From Archegozetes longisetosus (taxonomy: Eukaryota > Arthropoda > Arachnida > Sarcoptiformes > Trhypochthoniidae), in the NCBI GenBank assembly GCA_018873245.2, contig JAEMBT020000001.1, forward strand, positions 8,582,220 to 8,646,219: a DNA stretch of 64,000 nucleotides, in the 5' to 3' direction. Position 1 is the stretch's first letter. Every line of letters starts with the position of its first letter. The position numbers and the translations under genes are program-made. The notes beneath the pieces were generated by a model. That model saw nothing but the letters and a program-made list of their open reading frames with translations, did no database searches and had not been told where the DNA came from. This document shows positions 38,634 through 51,549 of the stretch, piece by piece.

Positions 38634-41600
38634 ATATCTAAAGAAATATATCATAAATCAAGTACTGTTTCGTGTCAAATATTTGACAGTACTTTTGAGT
38701 GTTTCTAATAAAAAATATTTCAATATGTAATGAATTGATTGACCAAATTTTGAAAATTCATAGCAACTAAAGACGAAGGGTGAGTAATAATGAAACATGA
38801 CCGGAATGCACATTTCAGGTTGTGTTTTAGGCGGTCAAATGGGAGGGCCACAATTATATACCATTTAACCTATCTTGTGGAAAGAATATTGCACTCTACC
38901 CCCTAGGAGGACACGCCCACCTTTTGTGTGGCCATGTTCACTTTTCTAAAAATGCTCATTTTCGGCCACATATTGAGTAGAACATGCTCGAAGGGTCCGA
39001 AAAATAATTATACATTATACTATTTAAATACTATTCCATCTAAGGTCATGCCTATAAATTAAATTTTAACTATTTTAAAAATCTTTTTATAAAATTAAGA
39101 TTTTAAAATTATGATCCTAATTTTGAATTTATTGAACGCATTTTGCCGATCTATATTAACACCGTTCACCCTATTATGAGTATTCGACCCCTTATCAGGT
39201 TGTCTAACATGAATATTAATAAGGTTTAAAACAATACGATAAGTAATAATTACTAGCAATACTAGTGATAATTACTAATAGTGGAAAATTTTATTCGTGC
39301 ATCGAAAAAATGATTTCATCAAAATACGCTAAATTTCACTATTATAAACCCTCAAAAAACCGGGTCAGACACTTTTGTCAAAGATCGTACAGCAGGAATG
39401 CCACCTTTTTTACACCAAAACTGAAAAAAATTTCAAAGGGGGGGATCAAAGGATTTATTTTAATTTGATTACATTGTATAAATAGTCGAGGCATTAACAT
39501 ACCTTACATATATATTTAACTGAGGTTAAACATATTCACACTTACAGGTTCATTTATTCGTGAAATTCGTAACTTAAAAACAGTAGATTTTATTCTTTTT
39601 TTCACATAAAAATCCTCAGTTTTGACAGCTTTGCAATACTAGAGAAAAATCTCAAAAACTGGAGAGGTAGCAGTCATGCTGTACAGCTATGTCCAAATAG
39701 TTTTCCTTTTATTAATCCCAAACTTATGCGTGAAGAACAGGTTTTCAAGGGTTTGCTCGCTTATTGAGTTACTTATGGAAATAAATTAAACTTAAAACAT
39801 GAATCATTTGGTTTTAATGTAATGAACAACCCAATAATCACTGATAATTAAATGATTTAATGCACTTTTCAAGTCGAAAAATAGTTCAAAAAACACGTAT
39901 CAAAACAATATAAAATCTTTGTTATCACATGTATTTATAATTAATTAGTAAATTCAATGAAATCAACCAATAACTCCCGAAACCGACAGGATATTGATTT
40001 TTATCTTATTTCATATGGATCTTGAGTCGAGAGATATCATAAATGATATGAATTAGGGAGAAATTCAGATTTTTTGTCGTAATTTGATTGAATCTATGAC
40101 TAATAGGCTACAAGAAGTTGTTGCTCGAGGAGGCGGACCAACCCGATTCTAATGTTTCATTAGTTCGCTTGTATGACTATATCATGAGTCAATAAGTATC
40201 AATTTTCATTATAAGTCGTGAATCAGGAGTTGATTTTCATTCACAAAATATGAGTTAATATTTCAACTATGCTTTCTCCGCATAAAACTATTCAATTTTT
40301 ATGCTACCCCTAATTTTTTATCTCTACGCACCAGAGATTAAAGCAAAACTATTTGATGTCAACTGTACGTAAGGCCACACGTCTTTATGTTGCTGACTAA
40401 TCTTACAATTCTTAGATCTCAATAATACATAACGTTTTTAGGCTATTCTCAACCCAAAACAATTTCGTGAGATAACTACAAGATTTTGTTTCTGAATAAA
40501 AGTATATTATAAACTTTAGAGATAGGCGCAAAGGTTATCATTTATAGTAAAACATTAATAAGTATCAAATAACTGCTGCTTTTCTTAAAAAGCATGCGTT
40601 TAGTTATTGAACTTTTTTTTAGTTAAGGCCTTGACTTATATTTCATTCTATCTCTTATATTATGATTAGTTTCGATTCGTTTGCGAATAATGTCATTATT
40701 TAAGACGTGTAAATACTAATAATAATGAGTATTTCTTTATTTCGATATCATAGAAAATGATCAACTTTAGAAGAAAAAACGACACAATATTTTTCTATCT
40801 TTACACTGAATAGTTGTTAGAAAGAGATTCTACTATTGATTGAATTGTGTACTCTTTTTTAAGTAGATCGAACAGTAGGACAAACCATTATCACATTCTT
40901 ATCGATACTTCATATTACTCCTTATGATTAGTTAACTGCAATTTTTTCTACTTATAGCTAGTGAATGAGGTGGCAATTAAGTACTTGTTATAGGATCGAA
41001 ATTTTCATACAGTAGTAGAAAAAATACTGCTGAAGAAAAAAACTACTTCAAGAAAGAATACTACTGTAGAAAGATTTTCGTTATACTTATCGATTTGCTC
41101 CCTAAATTTATGTTTATATTTAAGTTGTATAAAATTTTGATTTATAAATGCTTATTACACTTTTATGAGCAAAAATTGAGGAAATATAAGTGAATGCAAC
41201 TTTTATTCCGGTATTAATCAGTCCTAGAAAACAATCATTAGTTTGTCGATCACTCATATAAACTAAGCTAAAGATAGGAACATATCATCTAAAAAGTATT
41301 TCCAAACTTATTTTTAGATATTCTCTTCACTTATTTGAAAATTTTTTAGGATAAGTATTTATTAAGTTTTTTCTCTTAAGTTTATTCGAGTTAGTGATTA
41401 AACGATAGAAAATATTGTAATTTATTTCTCACAAAAAACTATTATGAAGTTTAAATCAATTATTTTCGGAATGCAAGTCCATATCAAATCCTTAATTATG
41501 ATAATTATGAACCAATTAAAGAAAGGAAAGCATTCACCAAATACAAAACTTAAACTAAATTTTTTGATTAGACAAAGCTTTTATTTGTTTAGTTTAAATG

Positions 41601-42715
41601 ATAATTCAATTTACGGAAGAGTATAAATGTGTTTAATAAAAATATTTTGTTTATTTTTCGTAATTCGTTAAATGTTTGAAATAATTATTTTGTAAATTTT
41701 AAGTCAAAACTTTATTTCTGAAACGATTGTTTAGCATTGGCGTTAACGATAGAAACCGAACAGAACTGTTATAAATAGGCTTGTGCGAAACATAGACTTA
41801 AACTTGCATTCTAAAATTCAATATAATTTAATATTCAAGTAAAATAGGATACTATAAATAATTATTTAAGCAAGTTAGCGTTACAATGGATCGCAAAATG
41901 ATATTTTACTAAATCATTTAAAATAGCGAACAGCAGAACAGATTTTGAGGTCGAAAGCAATATTATAAACAGATTTTATTGGTTTGTGCTATTTGACATT
42001 TTCAAGGGGCAATTCACTTGAAAAGCTCTACAGAGTGAAATTTCAAAGTATTTAGCATTAATCCAAGCACACCTTTAATCACAATAGAAAATTGTTATCT
42101 TATGTCATTTTCTTATAAAGGACAAAATTCAAGTATCTTTCGAGAGGCTATAGTACAGATAAATTCAAAAAGCGTTAAATTGAACACTTACTAATATCAA
42201 ATCAGATATGATTTCATTTTCAACTGTTCTATGCCAAAAGTTACTGAAAATAATTTGCAAATCTTTTTATCCCTTCGAAGATAAGAACCCCAAACTCTAT
42301 AACTCATTTTTACTTTGGTCTTCTATCACTTAGAGTAACGGACTAACATACGACATTAAAGTAATTTAGACAACGTCTGATAATGTGACTTCAGTTTATT
42401 TTATTATTATGTCAAAATATAATTCAAAAAAGCATTACTTAATCATGTCTTTGGAATCGATGTTTGATAAGAAACTATATTTTGATAGATAAGAGGATTA
42501 TCTTCTCTTTAGATCTTTAACTAAGAGATCAATTTAAAGCCTTTTTTGATTTATCTGTACAATAGTATGCTCTTATTTTGAGAAGTGAGAAAGTATGCAT
42601 GCATTTGAAAATGTGGCTGGAATATGCAAAAACATGCTCTCTCAAACTGAAAGCAACGAAAGCCCATGTAGTGATTCGTAGATTTGAAAATTTTCATATA
42701 GAGTTAGTAAATTGA

Positions 42716-43260
42716 AACGGGACTGGTGGCTAAGATGCCCCGTTGACCGGTTCTCCAGGCTGGTATGGAGATACCGGCGTGTCGCTGCTTTATATAGTTA
42801 GAGGACAAGGGGTAAAGACTGAAGAGTACGTGCTCGATTAAGCACGGTACAACTTCAGCGGGTCAGAGGTACTGGGTTAAGAAAGGAAAAGACTACGTGT
42901 TTTGATAGAGGGATTTATTATATTGATATATTAACGGATTAACAGATTATAGGCAGAGATTGATAGATAAGCCTAACGGATTAATACTTAAGGTATTTAC
43001 ATATTTATATTATCACAGTTAACAATTATAATAACATTAATTTTGGATACAATGAAATCAGATATCTACATAAGTGCAAAATGGTAGTGACTATTATATT
43101 TTGGTTAATGCATTTAAATGTATAGATTTATGAAGTGTTGTTTAATTCAATTGCAATTAAGATAATTAGCAATTTAGAAAGTTTTGAACACTTGATAATG
43201 TTATGGAACACCGGTTGCCGGAAGATGGCGGCAGGGGTTCCATTAGCTCGTTTCAAAATA
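42716..43260. other. G+C-rich island, possible solo LTR or other repeat fossil
   Basis: Two G+C-rich blocks (about 42716-42900 and 43200-43260) stand out from very AT-rich flanks. The first has a TTTATATAG box. The second has the words GGAAGATGGCGGC and GGGGTTCCA, which together with TGGAACACC make a short inverted match. The look recalls retroelement terminal repeats, but I found no second copy, no target duplication and no coding remnant. The family is not assigned. Confidence 0.2.
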
Positions 43261-43599
43261 AAACATGCTTTTTCATACTTCGCCGGACTAATTATAAATA
43301 CATTGTCATTAGTTTTTAACTGTGTTTTTCTATGAGTTTTGTTAATTATTACTGAAATTTTGTTTATATTTTTGTGAATTCGATGTATATCAAAACTGTT
43401 TCGATTTTATAATCAAAACTATTTTTTAAAGTAAGCAATCACTCAATTGTTTCACTCTATTCCCATTAATAATTATTTTTCTTAATAATTCATTTCTTAA
43501 TCCATATTTTAGATGCTATTTGCGTTTCATTTATTCGTATCGTGGGATTTTTTATAAGGGACAATTTTTACTCGGGACAAACTAGTGACAAAAAATATA

Positions 43600-43662
43600 C
43601 TAATATAAAGGGACTGAATGTTCGATGATGAGAGCATCAAGCATTCAGTACACTTATATTAG
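43600..43662 (+). ncRNA. 63-nt hairpin, candidate pre-miRNA or micro-palindrome
   Basis: Two 28-nt arms around a 7-nt loop (ATGAGAG). Twenty-four of 28 positions pair, counting one G-U. The mismatches are at arm positions 10, 11, 13 and 24. The longest clean helix is the ACTGAATG/CATTCAGT block. Length, loop and mismatch pattern are in the range of animal pre-miRNAs. A chance or transposon-derived palindrome is equally possible. The transcribed strand is unknown and + is arbitrary. No known miRNA seed was recognised. Confidence 0.3.
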
Positions 43663-44801
43663 CTTAATATCAATGTAAAAATTGTTGGCTTGAGTCCTGA
43701 GAATGATTGGAGAATTTCATTATTAGAAAAATAGCAGATTTTATTTTTGAGTTCATATATATTGCAACATAGAATCGTAGCACAACACAATTTCGTAAAA
43801 AGACCAAAATACATATTTGTCGATCACTCTTATAGGAAGATTTCGACCTAAATTTAGGGTAGAGGCTTAACAAGTTTTAACCAATAGTCGAGAAAGAGGA
43901 GTTATTTTTGTTAGGCAATAGTCGGGAGTGGGGATACTTTTGAATAACTAATCCTGATTATATCTGGTCCTTGTTTGGGATTTATGTTCATTTGTGGGAA
44001 AGTAAGGTTAAGCGTGTAGAAAGAGAATAAGTGAAAATTCCTTGCAATTTGTCCCTCCTTTAGAGTGTTTGATTCTGAACACTGGTAATATATTCTCTAT
44101 AAGTAGTGATTTACATTAGGTGTAATTTAACAAATTTAGATTATTCAATGAATGATGCTTTTAAAATTTAACTAATAAAATTGAGCATTAAATTATAAGC
44201 GTATATAGATTACATAACCAACATGTGTTGAGAGTTAATGAAAATCTTTGGAAACAATAATCATTAATAAAAATAAGAAAGTTATACAATAAAAGTCGTA
44301 AAAAACATCTTTAAAAAATTAATAATAAATATTTAGTAATTAGGAAAGTATTTGGTATGATATGAAAGGAATAGGGGGAGACGTTCCTATTCGACACGCA
44401 CTTTATGTAGATGTTTATGATACTTCGCATAGGTGTAGCTATGGGAGTGTTTATTTGAATTCAAACAATTGGCTCCAAAAATATAAACACGTTTTGTTTA
44501 TTTGTGTGTAAAGTAAGTGTGAGTTTGTGTTCTTTGTCCTGCAAAGAGTGTTAGCTATTTTTCTTTAAGTTATTTTTTCTTTAGATTTTGTATTTACTTT
44601 TGGTAAAGCTTCTATTTTTTGTGGTAAGTATGGAAATGTCTAAAAAGCTGTTAAGAGAATGTTTGATTATTTATTTTTCTATTAATAGTTTTTTTTAACT
44701 ATTGAGAAGGATTCAGATCTGAAACAGAAAGCATGTCGACCAAACATATGTATAACAATTAATTAGTATTGCTAACTGATAATGATTATTGTTTTCTTTA
44801 G

Positions 44802-46157
44802 AGTACAAGAGATTACGTGGTGAAAAAGATTGTGCAGGAGTTGCGACTCTTGTTGAAGACGTTTCTTGTTCAGTCGCACGTGATACACCGACGTTATCTC
44901 AGGTTATCTCTCCAGCGGCGAGTGATGGTCATCCGCCATATTCACCTGTTAATCTCATTCTTCGAGAACCCTTATGTGAGCTTCCTCCTCGAACCGACCA
45001 AGTTTTCAACCATCCCAGACGTGATAGAGTAACTGGGGAATATCAAATCGAGAGTGTTATTGCTCGATCAAGATGTGGGAAGACCGATTCCTCGTGAGAT
45101 GGGTCGGTTGGGAGGATCGGTACAACACTTTTGAACTTGAGAGCACGCTCAGTGGCTGTAGACCATTGTTTAACTTCCTTTTACCTGGCCATATGTCCTC
45201 GGTTGGTGCATGCCATAAAACTAGGGATTCGTTAAAAATTGGTTCGACGTCTGTTAATGCTGGATGTGGGCACTTTAACGAGATCCTTCGTCGTGAGTTA
45301 GATCGATATATTACTTTGGAGAAGTATTCAAAATTATATGGCTTTCACAGGTTAGTGTAAATATGCGTATATAAATTTTTAAAAAAATTGTAAATACGAG
45401 GCTGAGTATAAGATAAAATAATGTAAGTATAAATTGTATGTAAAATGTAAAAATAAATGAAAGGCGAGGTTAAGTATTGAATTAATATATTTTTTCCACT
45501 TAAGTCACTCTAAAGAAGATGTTCAGAATATAGAGTTAACTTTCTGGTCGAAGATCCATTTAAAGTGGACATCTTTAGAGACGGGTGATTTTCATATTCG
45601 TCCACGGATAATAAGTAGAATTCAAGATGGTAAGAATGAATTGGGTGACTTCGTAAAGCGTTATTCGCAACACCGCGCCAAGTTTCTCTCAAACGACAGT
45701 GATATCCTCAAAACCATTAGGTCATTGTCGGAGAAGTATCGTATCGTCGTCTTCTTACTTGTTGGACCCCTAGAGACAAAGCATTCAGTTTCAGGGCGTA
45801 CCTATCATGCAAATGTTTTAATCGTCTCCAATGATGGTGTTAAACAAAAATGTTGCTATTCTTGAGCCTTTTATGAAAAAATTTTGAATGATTAATTGCT
45901 TCTTAGATCACTATTTCAATCCTTTGGAGAGATCTAGGGCTGCTGAAACGCCTGTTAATTCGGTACGTCTAGCCAGGATCAAGCTTCCGATTGATGGGGA
46001 ACGGCGCACTATACAGATGGCTTTCGGGAATCAGATGAATACTCAAGATTGTTTGGAACGGGCTTTGGTATTCATTACCAATGCTATTGAAAGGCATCAA
46101 TGGGTTGAGGGCTATGATTGGTTTTCTTACGATTGTAGCTCCCAAACGATATGTTGA
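44802..46157 (+). CDS. Chromodomain protein with protease-like C-terminal region (5' end not found)
   Basis: Exons: 44802 (after TTTCTTTAG) to 45350, 45505-45836 and 45907-46157, with introns of 154 and 70 bases. The last two junctions are phase-consistent. The first exon encodes a chromodomain, EYQIESVIAR then FLVRWVGWEDRYNTFELE. The two halves lie in different frames and meet near 45070, so a one- or two-base indel or assembly error is likely there. Downstream is a region of about 280 residues that I do not recognise as a named family. It contains GRTYHANVLIVSND, YFNPLERSR and FGNQMNTQDCLERALVFI in that order. This His, Asp/Asn, Gln, Cys order recalls Ulp1-type (C48) cysteine peptidases (Q-x-N-x-x-DC). 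That link is inference. A chromodomain suggests chromatin binding in the nucleus. Coding DNA is visibly richer in G+C than the flanks. The first exon with the start codon was not found. Confidence 0.6.
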
Positions 46158-48174
46158 AAATTGATATATTTAGATGATCTAATTTTTTAAAACTTTTTTT
46201 AAACATTTTTTTAAACAAATTTTTTGAATTACAATTATTATATAATTGTGATATTTTTCGAATAAGTTGTAATAATTAAACGTCATAATAAAATAAGATT
46301 AAATAAGAGGTAAATAATGAGTACTTTGTTTGTTGCTTATATATACTTCGAGTAGGCCTATGAACAGGTTGGGATAAGTATGAGTGAATATCATTTTCCG
46401 CTCATGCGCTCGATCGAAACTGGATTTAAAGTCTTCTAAATTCTAAGGTTTAATGTTGTTTATAAATTTTGACTGTTTAAAATTTTCTCTACTAACTTCT
46501 TATTACTTAAATTTAAGTTGATCTGAATTCAATTTTCTGCTCGGAGTGCTTAAATGATTAGTGGATTATCTTTTGAGCGCACGATGATTTTTGCTATTTT
46601 TATTGAAAATTTGTTAAAATCGACATAGGTCTACTAGAAAAGAAGTTTAAAAATTTTAGCCGAAGTACATGGCCACTTTGAGAGCCCGATGACCTGATCA
46701 TTCCGTACCATTACTATGTATTCTGAAGGTTTAGGAGTTGAATTTCGTGAATGCGCTTGAAGAATTTTCAAATTTTGTCTATTAATTTCAAAGAAGAGGA
46801 TTGACTGTACTTAAATTCATTATCTAAATTTTTAGCTGAGTTTTAAGTTGGCCAGAATCGGTAAAATCAAAAGAATAAATTGTTTAAGAGTAAGAGGAAA
46901 ACTTTTAAAATCCGCCTGTAGGTGGAGTCACTTACATAGGCGTAAATTTTTTAAATAGAAGTTAAATATTTGGTTTTTTATTATATCTGTGTTAAATGTA
47001 ATTTTTTTGGATTTAAGCAAGTTTTATTGCTTTTTTTTAAATAATTTTTGTTATTTTGTTTAAATTTTTTGTTTTTAGAAAATTATGAATTTCAATAATC
47101 AATCAAGTATTCAACACGAGTAGAAATTCACATTAGAGTCAATCAGACTTTGAATAATGTTTGAAAAGACCTTAATATATTGGCATTTGATTATATTTAA
47201 TCAATTGAGAAAAAATTCCCGAAAATTTAGATAAATAATTATTGTCTGAAAAGTGCAACAAATTCATTAATAATTTCAATTTGCGTCGAAAAGTTTATAA
47301 TGAAGTCGAAAATAAAAATAATTATATGGCAAAAATCTAAGAAATTGATCTAAATGTTTTAAATTCTCAGGAATAAAATGAGCATTTACACAAATGATTG
47401 ATAATTAGATAAAGTTATAGTTGTCTATAATGATTTGTGATTTAATTTGGTCTAAAGATAAGTGTCATCAACAAAGCCAAGAGTGATACGACAACCGGCA
47501 TTGCTCGATGGCAAAAGTTTATACACAACAGAAGCGATTCTAGGCAAGACAAACGAATCGGGCAAAGATGTATACCTAATAAACTGGGTCAGTTGGTCAC
47601 ACCAGTAGGACATTTGGAATCTGAAGAAATGGTGTTTGAAACGGGAGTTTAATACAGTTTTCACACATTTTCAAAGTAGTGGACTTCTGAAACCTTAATT
47701 TCGAAGAGAAAACTTTTATTGAAAATACGTTTGAACTCTGCTATAAAGCTTGACCGCTCTAATTTATTAAATATTAAATTTAGTTTTACGGTTTTTAATT
47801 GATTTTTAATCGATTCGATATCATTTCAAGGGTTCTACACAATTTTTTCAATGAAAAATTTTTATGAGTGGAATTTGAATGTGTAAAGCTTGTGTTTTAG
47901 AAAAATTCCTTAGTTTTTCATTCAAAAGCAATTGCTGACATTTAAGAATATAAATTTTTGTATTTTAATTTATTTTATAACCAATAAACATAAAATGATG
48001 TGATGTCTTCTTCAACTCATTGTTGAATTTAGGTATTAGCGGCAATAAAATAGTGAAAAACTATAGTATGCGTTCTGTATAATTGATTTAAAGTGTAATA
48101 AATTTGAAAATAGTAAACGCTAATTAATGGCTTTTTGTGGTTTAGATTTCCTCCTTAAGATAAAGCTTTATACT
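46158..48174. other. AT-rich spacer
   Basis: No supported gene. A - strand patch at 47452-47664, less AT-rich than its surroundings, reads RYTSLPDSFVLPRIASVVYK in one frame and could be an exon remnant. No partner exon was found. Confidence 0.35.
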
Positions 48175-49025
48175 CAGTGGTGTCATTCCAATTTATTAAC
48201 GAACAGTTCCTTTCAGTCGCCATTTTTTATGTGAAACTATAATTATTAGCTATTTTAATTGATAATATTTAAGATATACCTAATTTGCTTATGAACAAGT
48301 AGTTAAATAAATGTTATTGTTGAAAAATGGAATGATATTTCAGTAAAATATGAACTAAACAGAAGAAGTCAACCTGTTCTGCAGTTCATTACTAGAGCGT
48401 CTATATTTCGGGAAATCCCAAATTATCTCTTTAAACTTAATCAGCGGAAAATCAATTTATAAGTGCGTATCTAGTAATAAGAAGTCATATGGTGACATCT
48501 TTATTTTCCCGAATTTCCTGAATCAAGGGGAAAGTCCCGATTTCCCGAATAAGTCTCGAATTGAGAAAAATTCCCTGAGTTTTCTAAGATTTAAGTTTTC
48601 GCAGCACAAGAACTTTCTATATTATGACATTACATTAGATTTTTTGCAATTTTCTAATTGAAATACCAGCATATAGCATGTAATATGGAAAAATTAATAC
48701 TTTTCAAACTTCGACTTCGCGCTAACTTATCTACAATAACATAAAATGTCTTATTTAAAGTTTGAAAGTTGTTTGTAGATAAGTCAGATCGAAATGAAAG
48801 TTTGCAAACTATTGAACACTTAAGTGTAATACAATTCAATCAATTTTTAGGTTATAACTAAAATTTTTCTGTAATAAAATAGTAATTTGAATTTCTTGAA
48901 TAAGCCCCCAATTGTGTCTTTTTCAATTCCTTTTTTTCCTCCCGAATCAGAGGGTTATATGTCCTGAATTATAGACGCTTCCCTTATTTATTACACTGTT
49001 AACAGCCGGTTGAATGACACCACTG
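48175..49025. mobile_element. hAT-like non-autonomous transposon with perfect 8-bp target duplication
   Basis: It begins CAGTGGTGTCATTC and ends with the exact reverse complement (14 bp) at 49012-49025. It is flanked on both sides by the direct repeat TTTATACT (48167-48174 and 49026-49033). An 8-bp target duplication and a CAGTG terminus are hallmarks of the hAT superfamily. The 851-bp body has no transposase frame, so it is a non-autonomous derivative. A second inverted pair lies inside (AGCGTCTATA at 48396 and its inverse ending at 48979), suggesting internal duplication or an older nested insertion. Confidence 0.9.
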
Positions 49026-49536
49026 TTTATACTTAAATATGACGCCCCAAAAACGTGCTTTGAACAGGTGTTTTGGATTTATATTGTTTTTGGTTTGCTA
49101 GAAATGTGCAGCAATAAACAAATAAGTTTTCAATAAACAATTCCTACTAATTTAGGTTTACCCACATATCACCATAAGTTGAACAAACTTATCGAATGCT
49201 CTTTAACTGTTTATAACATACAAACCTGGAATTGTTTCAACTAATTTGATCCATTAGAGCAATATTTTCCACTCCCGTTTACCCCATTCTTTGATTCATC
49301 TCTAATTTATTGAAAAATTAATTTTTTTAATCGATTGAATGAATTGTTTTGATTGAAATGAACAACACTTTTAACCTGATTTGTCTGTTATAATCGAGAT
49401 AACTCAGTCAATTTGCGCGAATATGAGATATATTTGAAAGATTGGTTGCATCAAAATATAAAAAACATGTATAAAAATCGACTAACTGCATTTCGCAAAA
49501 AATCAAGTGCACCTTGCAGTACTCACTCAAAATATA

Positions 49537-50084
49537 CACCTTGCAAACAACTATCTTTAGTCGATTAAAGTCGAATAACTTTTGACTGGATGATTCGATT
49601 TTCAAGCTGAGCTCAGTAAATTGTAGCCAGATAATGGACATTTTTAAAAATATAAAACTTTTTTGAAAAATCATCAGGATAACTGTGAAAAGGACCATGA
49701 AAGCATAAACCTAAAAATAAGAATAAGCGAAAAAACAAAACTTAGGTTGTCTATTTTGGCTCCATTCTTGTACATATTGTAAATAACTAAAGTTTTCAAA
49801 CATTATTCATATGTTCAATTCAATCCATATTAAATTTGATTTGAAATCAATTTCATCAAGTTCGTTTTAACAAGAAATAAATAAGGAATCAATAGCTTTC
49901 ATGAAAATCAAAGGTTAATTTTGATTCCCATTTGTTTTGTTATCATAGTGATTTTTGAAAAAAATTATATTTTTAAAAATGTCCATTGTCTGGCTACAAT
50001 TTACTGAAATCAATTTAAAAATCTAACCATCCAGTCAAAAGTTATTCGACTTTAATCGACTAAAGATAGTTTTTTCCAAGGGTG
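49537..50084. mobile_element. TA-flanked inverted-repeat MITE, copy 2
   Basis: It begins CACCTTGCAAACAACTATCT after TA (49535-49536) and ends CCAAGGGTG before TA (50085-50086). Inverted arms of about 100 bases share CGATTAAAG-CGAATAACTTTTGACTGGA and CAGTAAATTGTAGCCAGA with copy 1 at 34479-35191. TA duplications suggest a Tc1/mariner-type family. At 548 bp it is shorter than copy 1, with no coding capacity. Confidence 0.82.
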
Positions 50085-50559
50085 TATGTCTGATGTCGTA
50101 GGTATTATCTGACAAAAGTTTTTAATTAGCTTTTTGCACAAGCTATAGAATATATTCACTTAAATTTATGAGTAAATCAATTGTTTAATAATTAGACTCC
50201 TAATACAATATTTACATTCTCTTTTAACTAATTAATTTTTCATATAAACTTAATCAATTTGTTCAAATGAATATTGTTGCTATTTTTGTAATAAAAATGA
50301 AATATTTGACCGAAAAATACGCAAAACTAGAAGAACGAAAGCAACCGCCAAATCCTCAAACAGCACCTGAAATATCAGAACTTTAAGTATTAATGCCTTA
50401 CACCAAGAGTCCAGTCTCTTATTGATTCGCACCCACACCCGCACCCCCGTCACCACCAAAGTGTGGGGTTGCCGGCGTGTCCAATTGGTCGCTATTGAGT
50501 AAATCAAATCATCCGATGCATTTACCAATCAAATGACCGCTTATTTCCAATTCAAAAAC

Positions 50560-51162
50560 AGGTAGAACTCAGTCCTTAAGTGTCCGTCGTAAGTCGAGTT
50601 GATCCTGCTTACCGTCGCCACTGCCATCGGTATTGGCTGACTTGATTTTGCATAGATGATAAAATGAGACATGTTATTTGTCTCTAACTACTAAGGTGAT
50701 ACTGTTAAGTGCAGTCCTCGAATCACCGGCAGTTTTTGATTTGCTACACGCAGAGTGATAGTATTACACATCGATTTTCGGAGATACTCTGCAAGCGTGC
50801 TGTTACGCAACAGCTGGAGAAAGTACAGGACGTTCGATAGCCGTCTCTAACACTGTTATCAAAGGCTAAGCGGTACAAATAGATAAAAGAACTCGTCAAA
50901 ATGTAAGCTTATAAAACAATAAAAGCCAATAAGAGATGAACCAAAGGGAAAGATCGAATCAGCAAAGTTTATGAAATCGTTTATGAAAGAGAGAGGCTCT
51001 AACATTGAAGTCAATGTTTATATACTTAACTTATGTTATTACTAAATATTTTAGTGCTTAAAACATGAACTTAATGTATTTTAAGCTCTCTTCCTCTCCC
51101 TTATCTTAAATTGTGCATTAGTGCTATAATACTTCAGTCGTTGAAAACTGAAGTATGAGGAC
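50560..51162 (+). other. Putative ITS1 (rDNA spacer), left border uncertain
   Basis: Sequence 5' of the 5.8S gene, richer in G+C than the flanks. No 18S 3' end is visible at or before its left side, so the rDNA fragment is truncated upstream. The last part holds a perfect 10-bp hairpin (ATACTTCAGT at 51129-51138 with its inverse at 51147-51156) just before 5.8S, as spacer folds often do. Confidence 0.4.
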
Positions 51163-51318
51163 GGCTTCAAACGGTGGATCACTCGGTTCGCTGGTCGATG
51201 AAGAGTGCAGCTAACTGTAACAAGCGATGTGAAATATAAGACACACCGAGCACTTGATTTCTGAACGCAAATTGCAGCCTCGGTCCTTTCTTAAGGCTTC
51301 GACTATCTGAAGGTCGGT
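51163..51318 (+). rRNA. 5.8S rRNA (isolated, divergent)
   Basis: About 156 nt with the 5.8S landmarks in order: ACGGTGGATCACTCGGTTCG, GTCGATGAAGAGTGCAGCTA, TTTCTGAACGCAAATTGCAG, CCTCGGTCC, and CTATCTGAAGGTCGGT at the 3' end. The nearly universal GAAGAACGCAGC is GAAGAGTGCAGC here, and the middle is unusual (GTGAAATATAAGACACAC). This points either to a fast-evolving lineage or to a decaying orphan copy. No 18S precedes it and 28S is cut short, so it is not a full rDNA unit. Confidence 0.85.
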
Positions 51319-51549
51319 ACGACATTCACATAATTGTACGAGTCTGTGCATCAAGTATGCCATAGCCATGTCCTTGTCGGACTCATGCTACACCTGACAA
51401 AAGTTGATGCGTTATCGTTCAGGCATAAGCGATCAACAGCGCAACACTACATGTTGTGCTAGGTTTATTGTTTTAACGGTCATGTTATCGCTCAACAGTC
51501 AGTGTTAGACTAAATAAAGCTTGTTGCTTCATCTTTGAATTTTTTTATC
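51319..51549 (+). other. ITS2 spacer
   Basis: About 230 bases between the 5.8S 3' end and the 28S 5' start. Confidence 0.7.

Larger units (their letters stand above)
38634..44801. other. Long AT-rich spacer
   Basis: About 6 kb between RCC1-kinase copy A and the chromodomain gene. It holds a G+C-richer patch near 38800-39010, a G+C-rich island at 42716-43260 and a 63-nt hairpin at 43600-43662. Open frames at 39265, 41444, 43135 and 43670 are short and unsupported. Confidence 0.45.

Noticed and set aside
42716-43260. Full retroelement around the G+C-rich island
   Set aside because: No coding remnant, second terminal repeat or target duplication seen, so only a weak repeat-fossil call is made.
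47452-47664. - strand frame with a less AT-rich exon-like patch
   Set aside because: No recognisable family and no flanking exon. Kept only as a note in the spacer entry.
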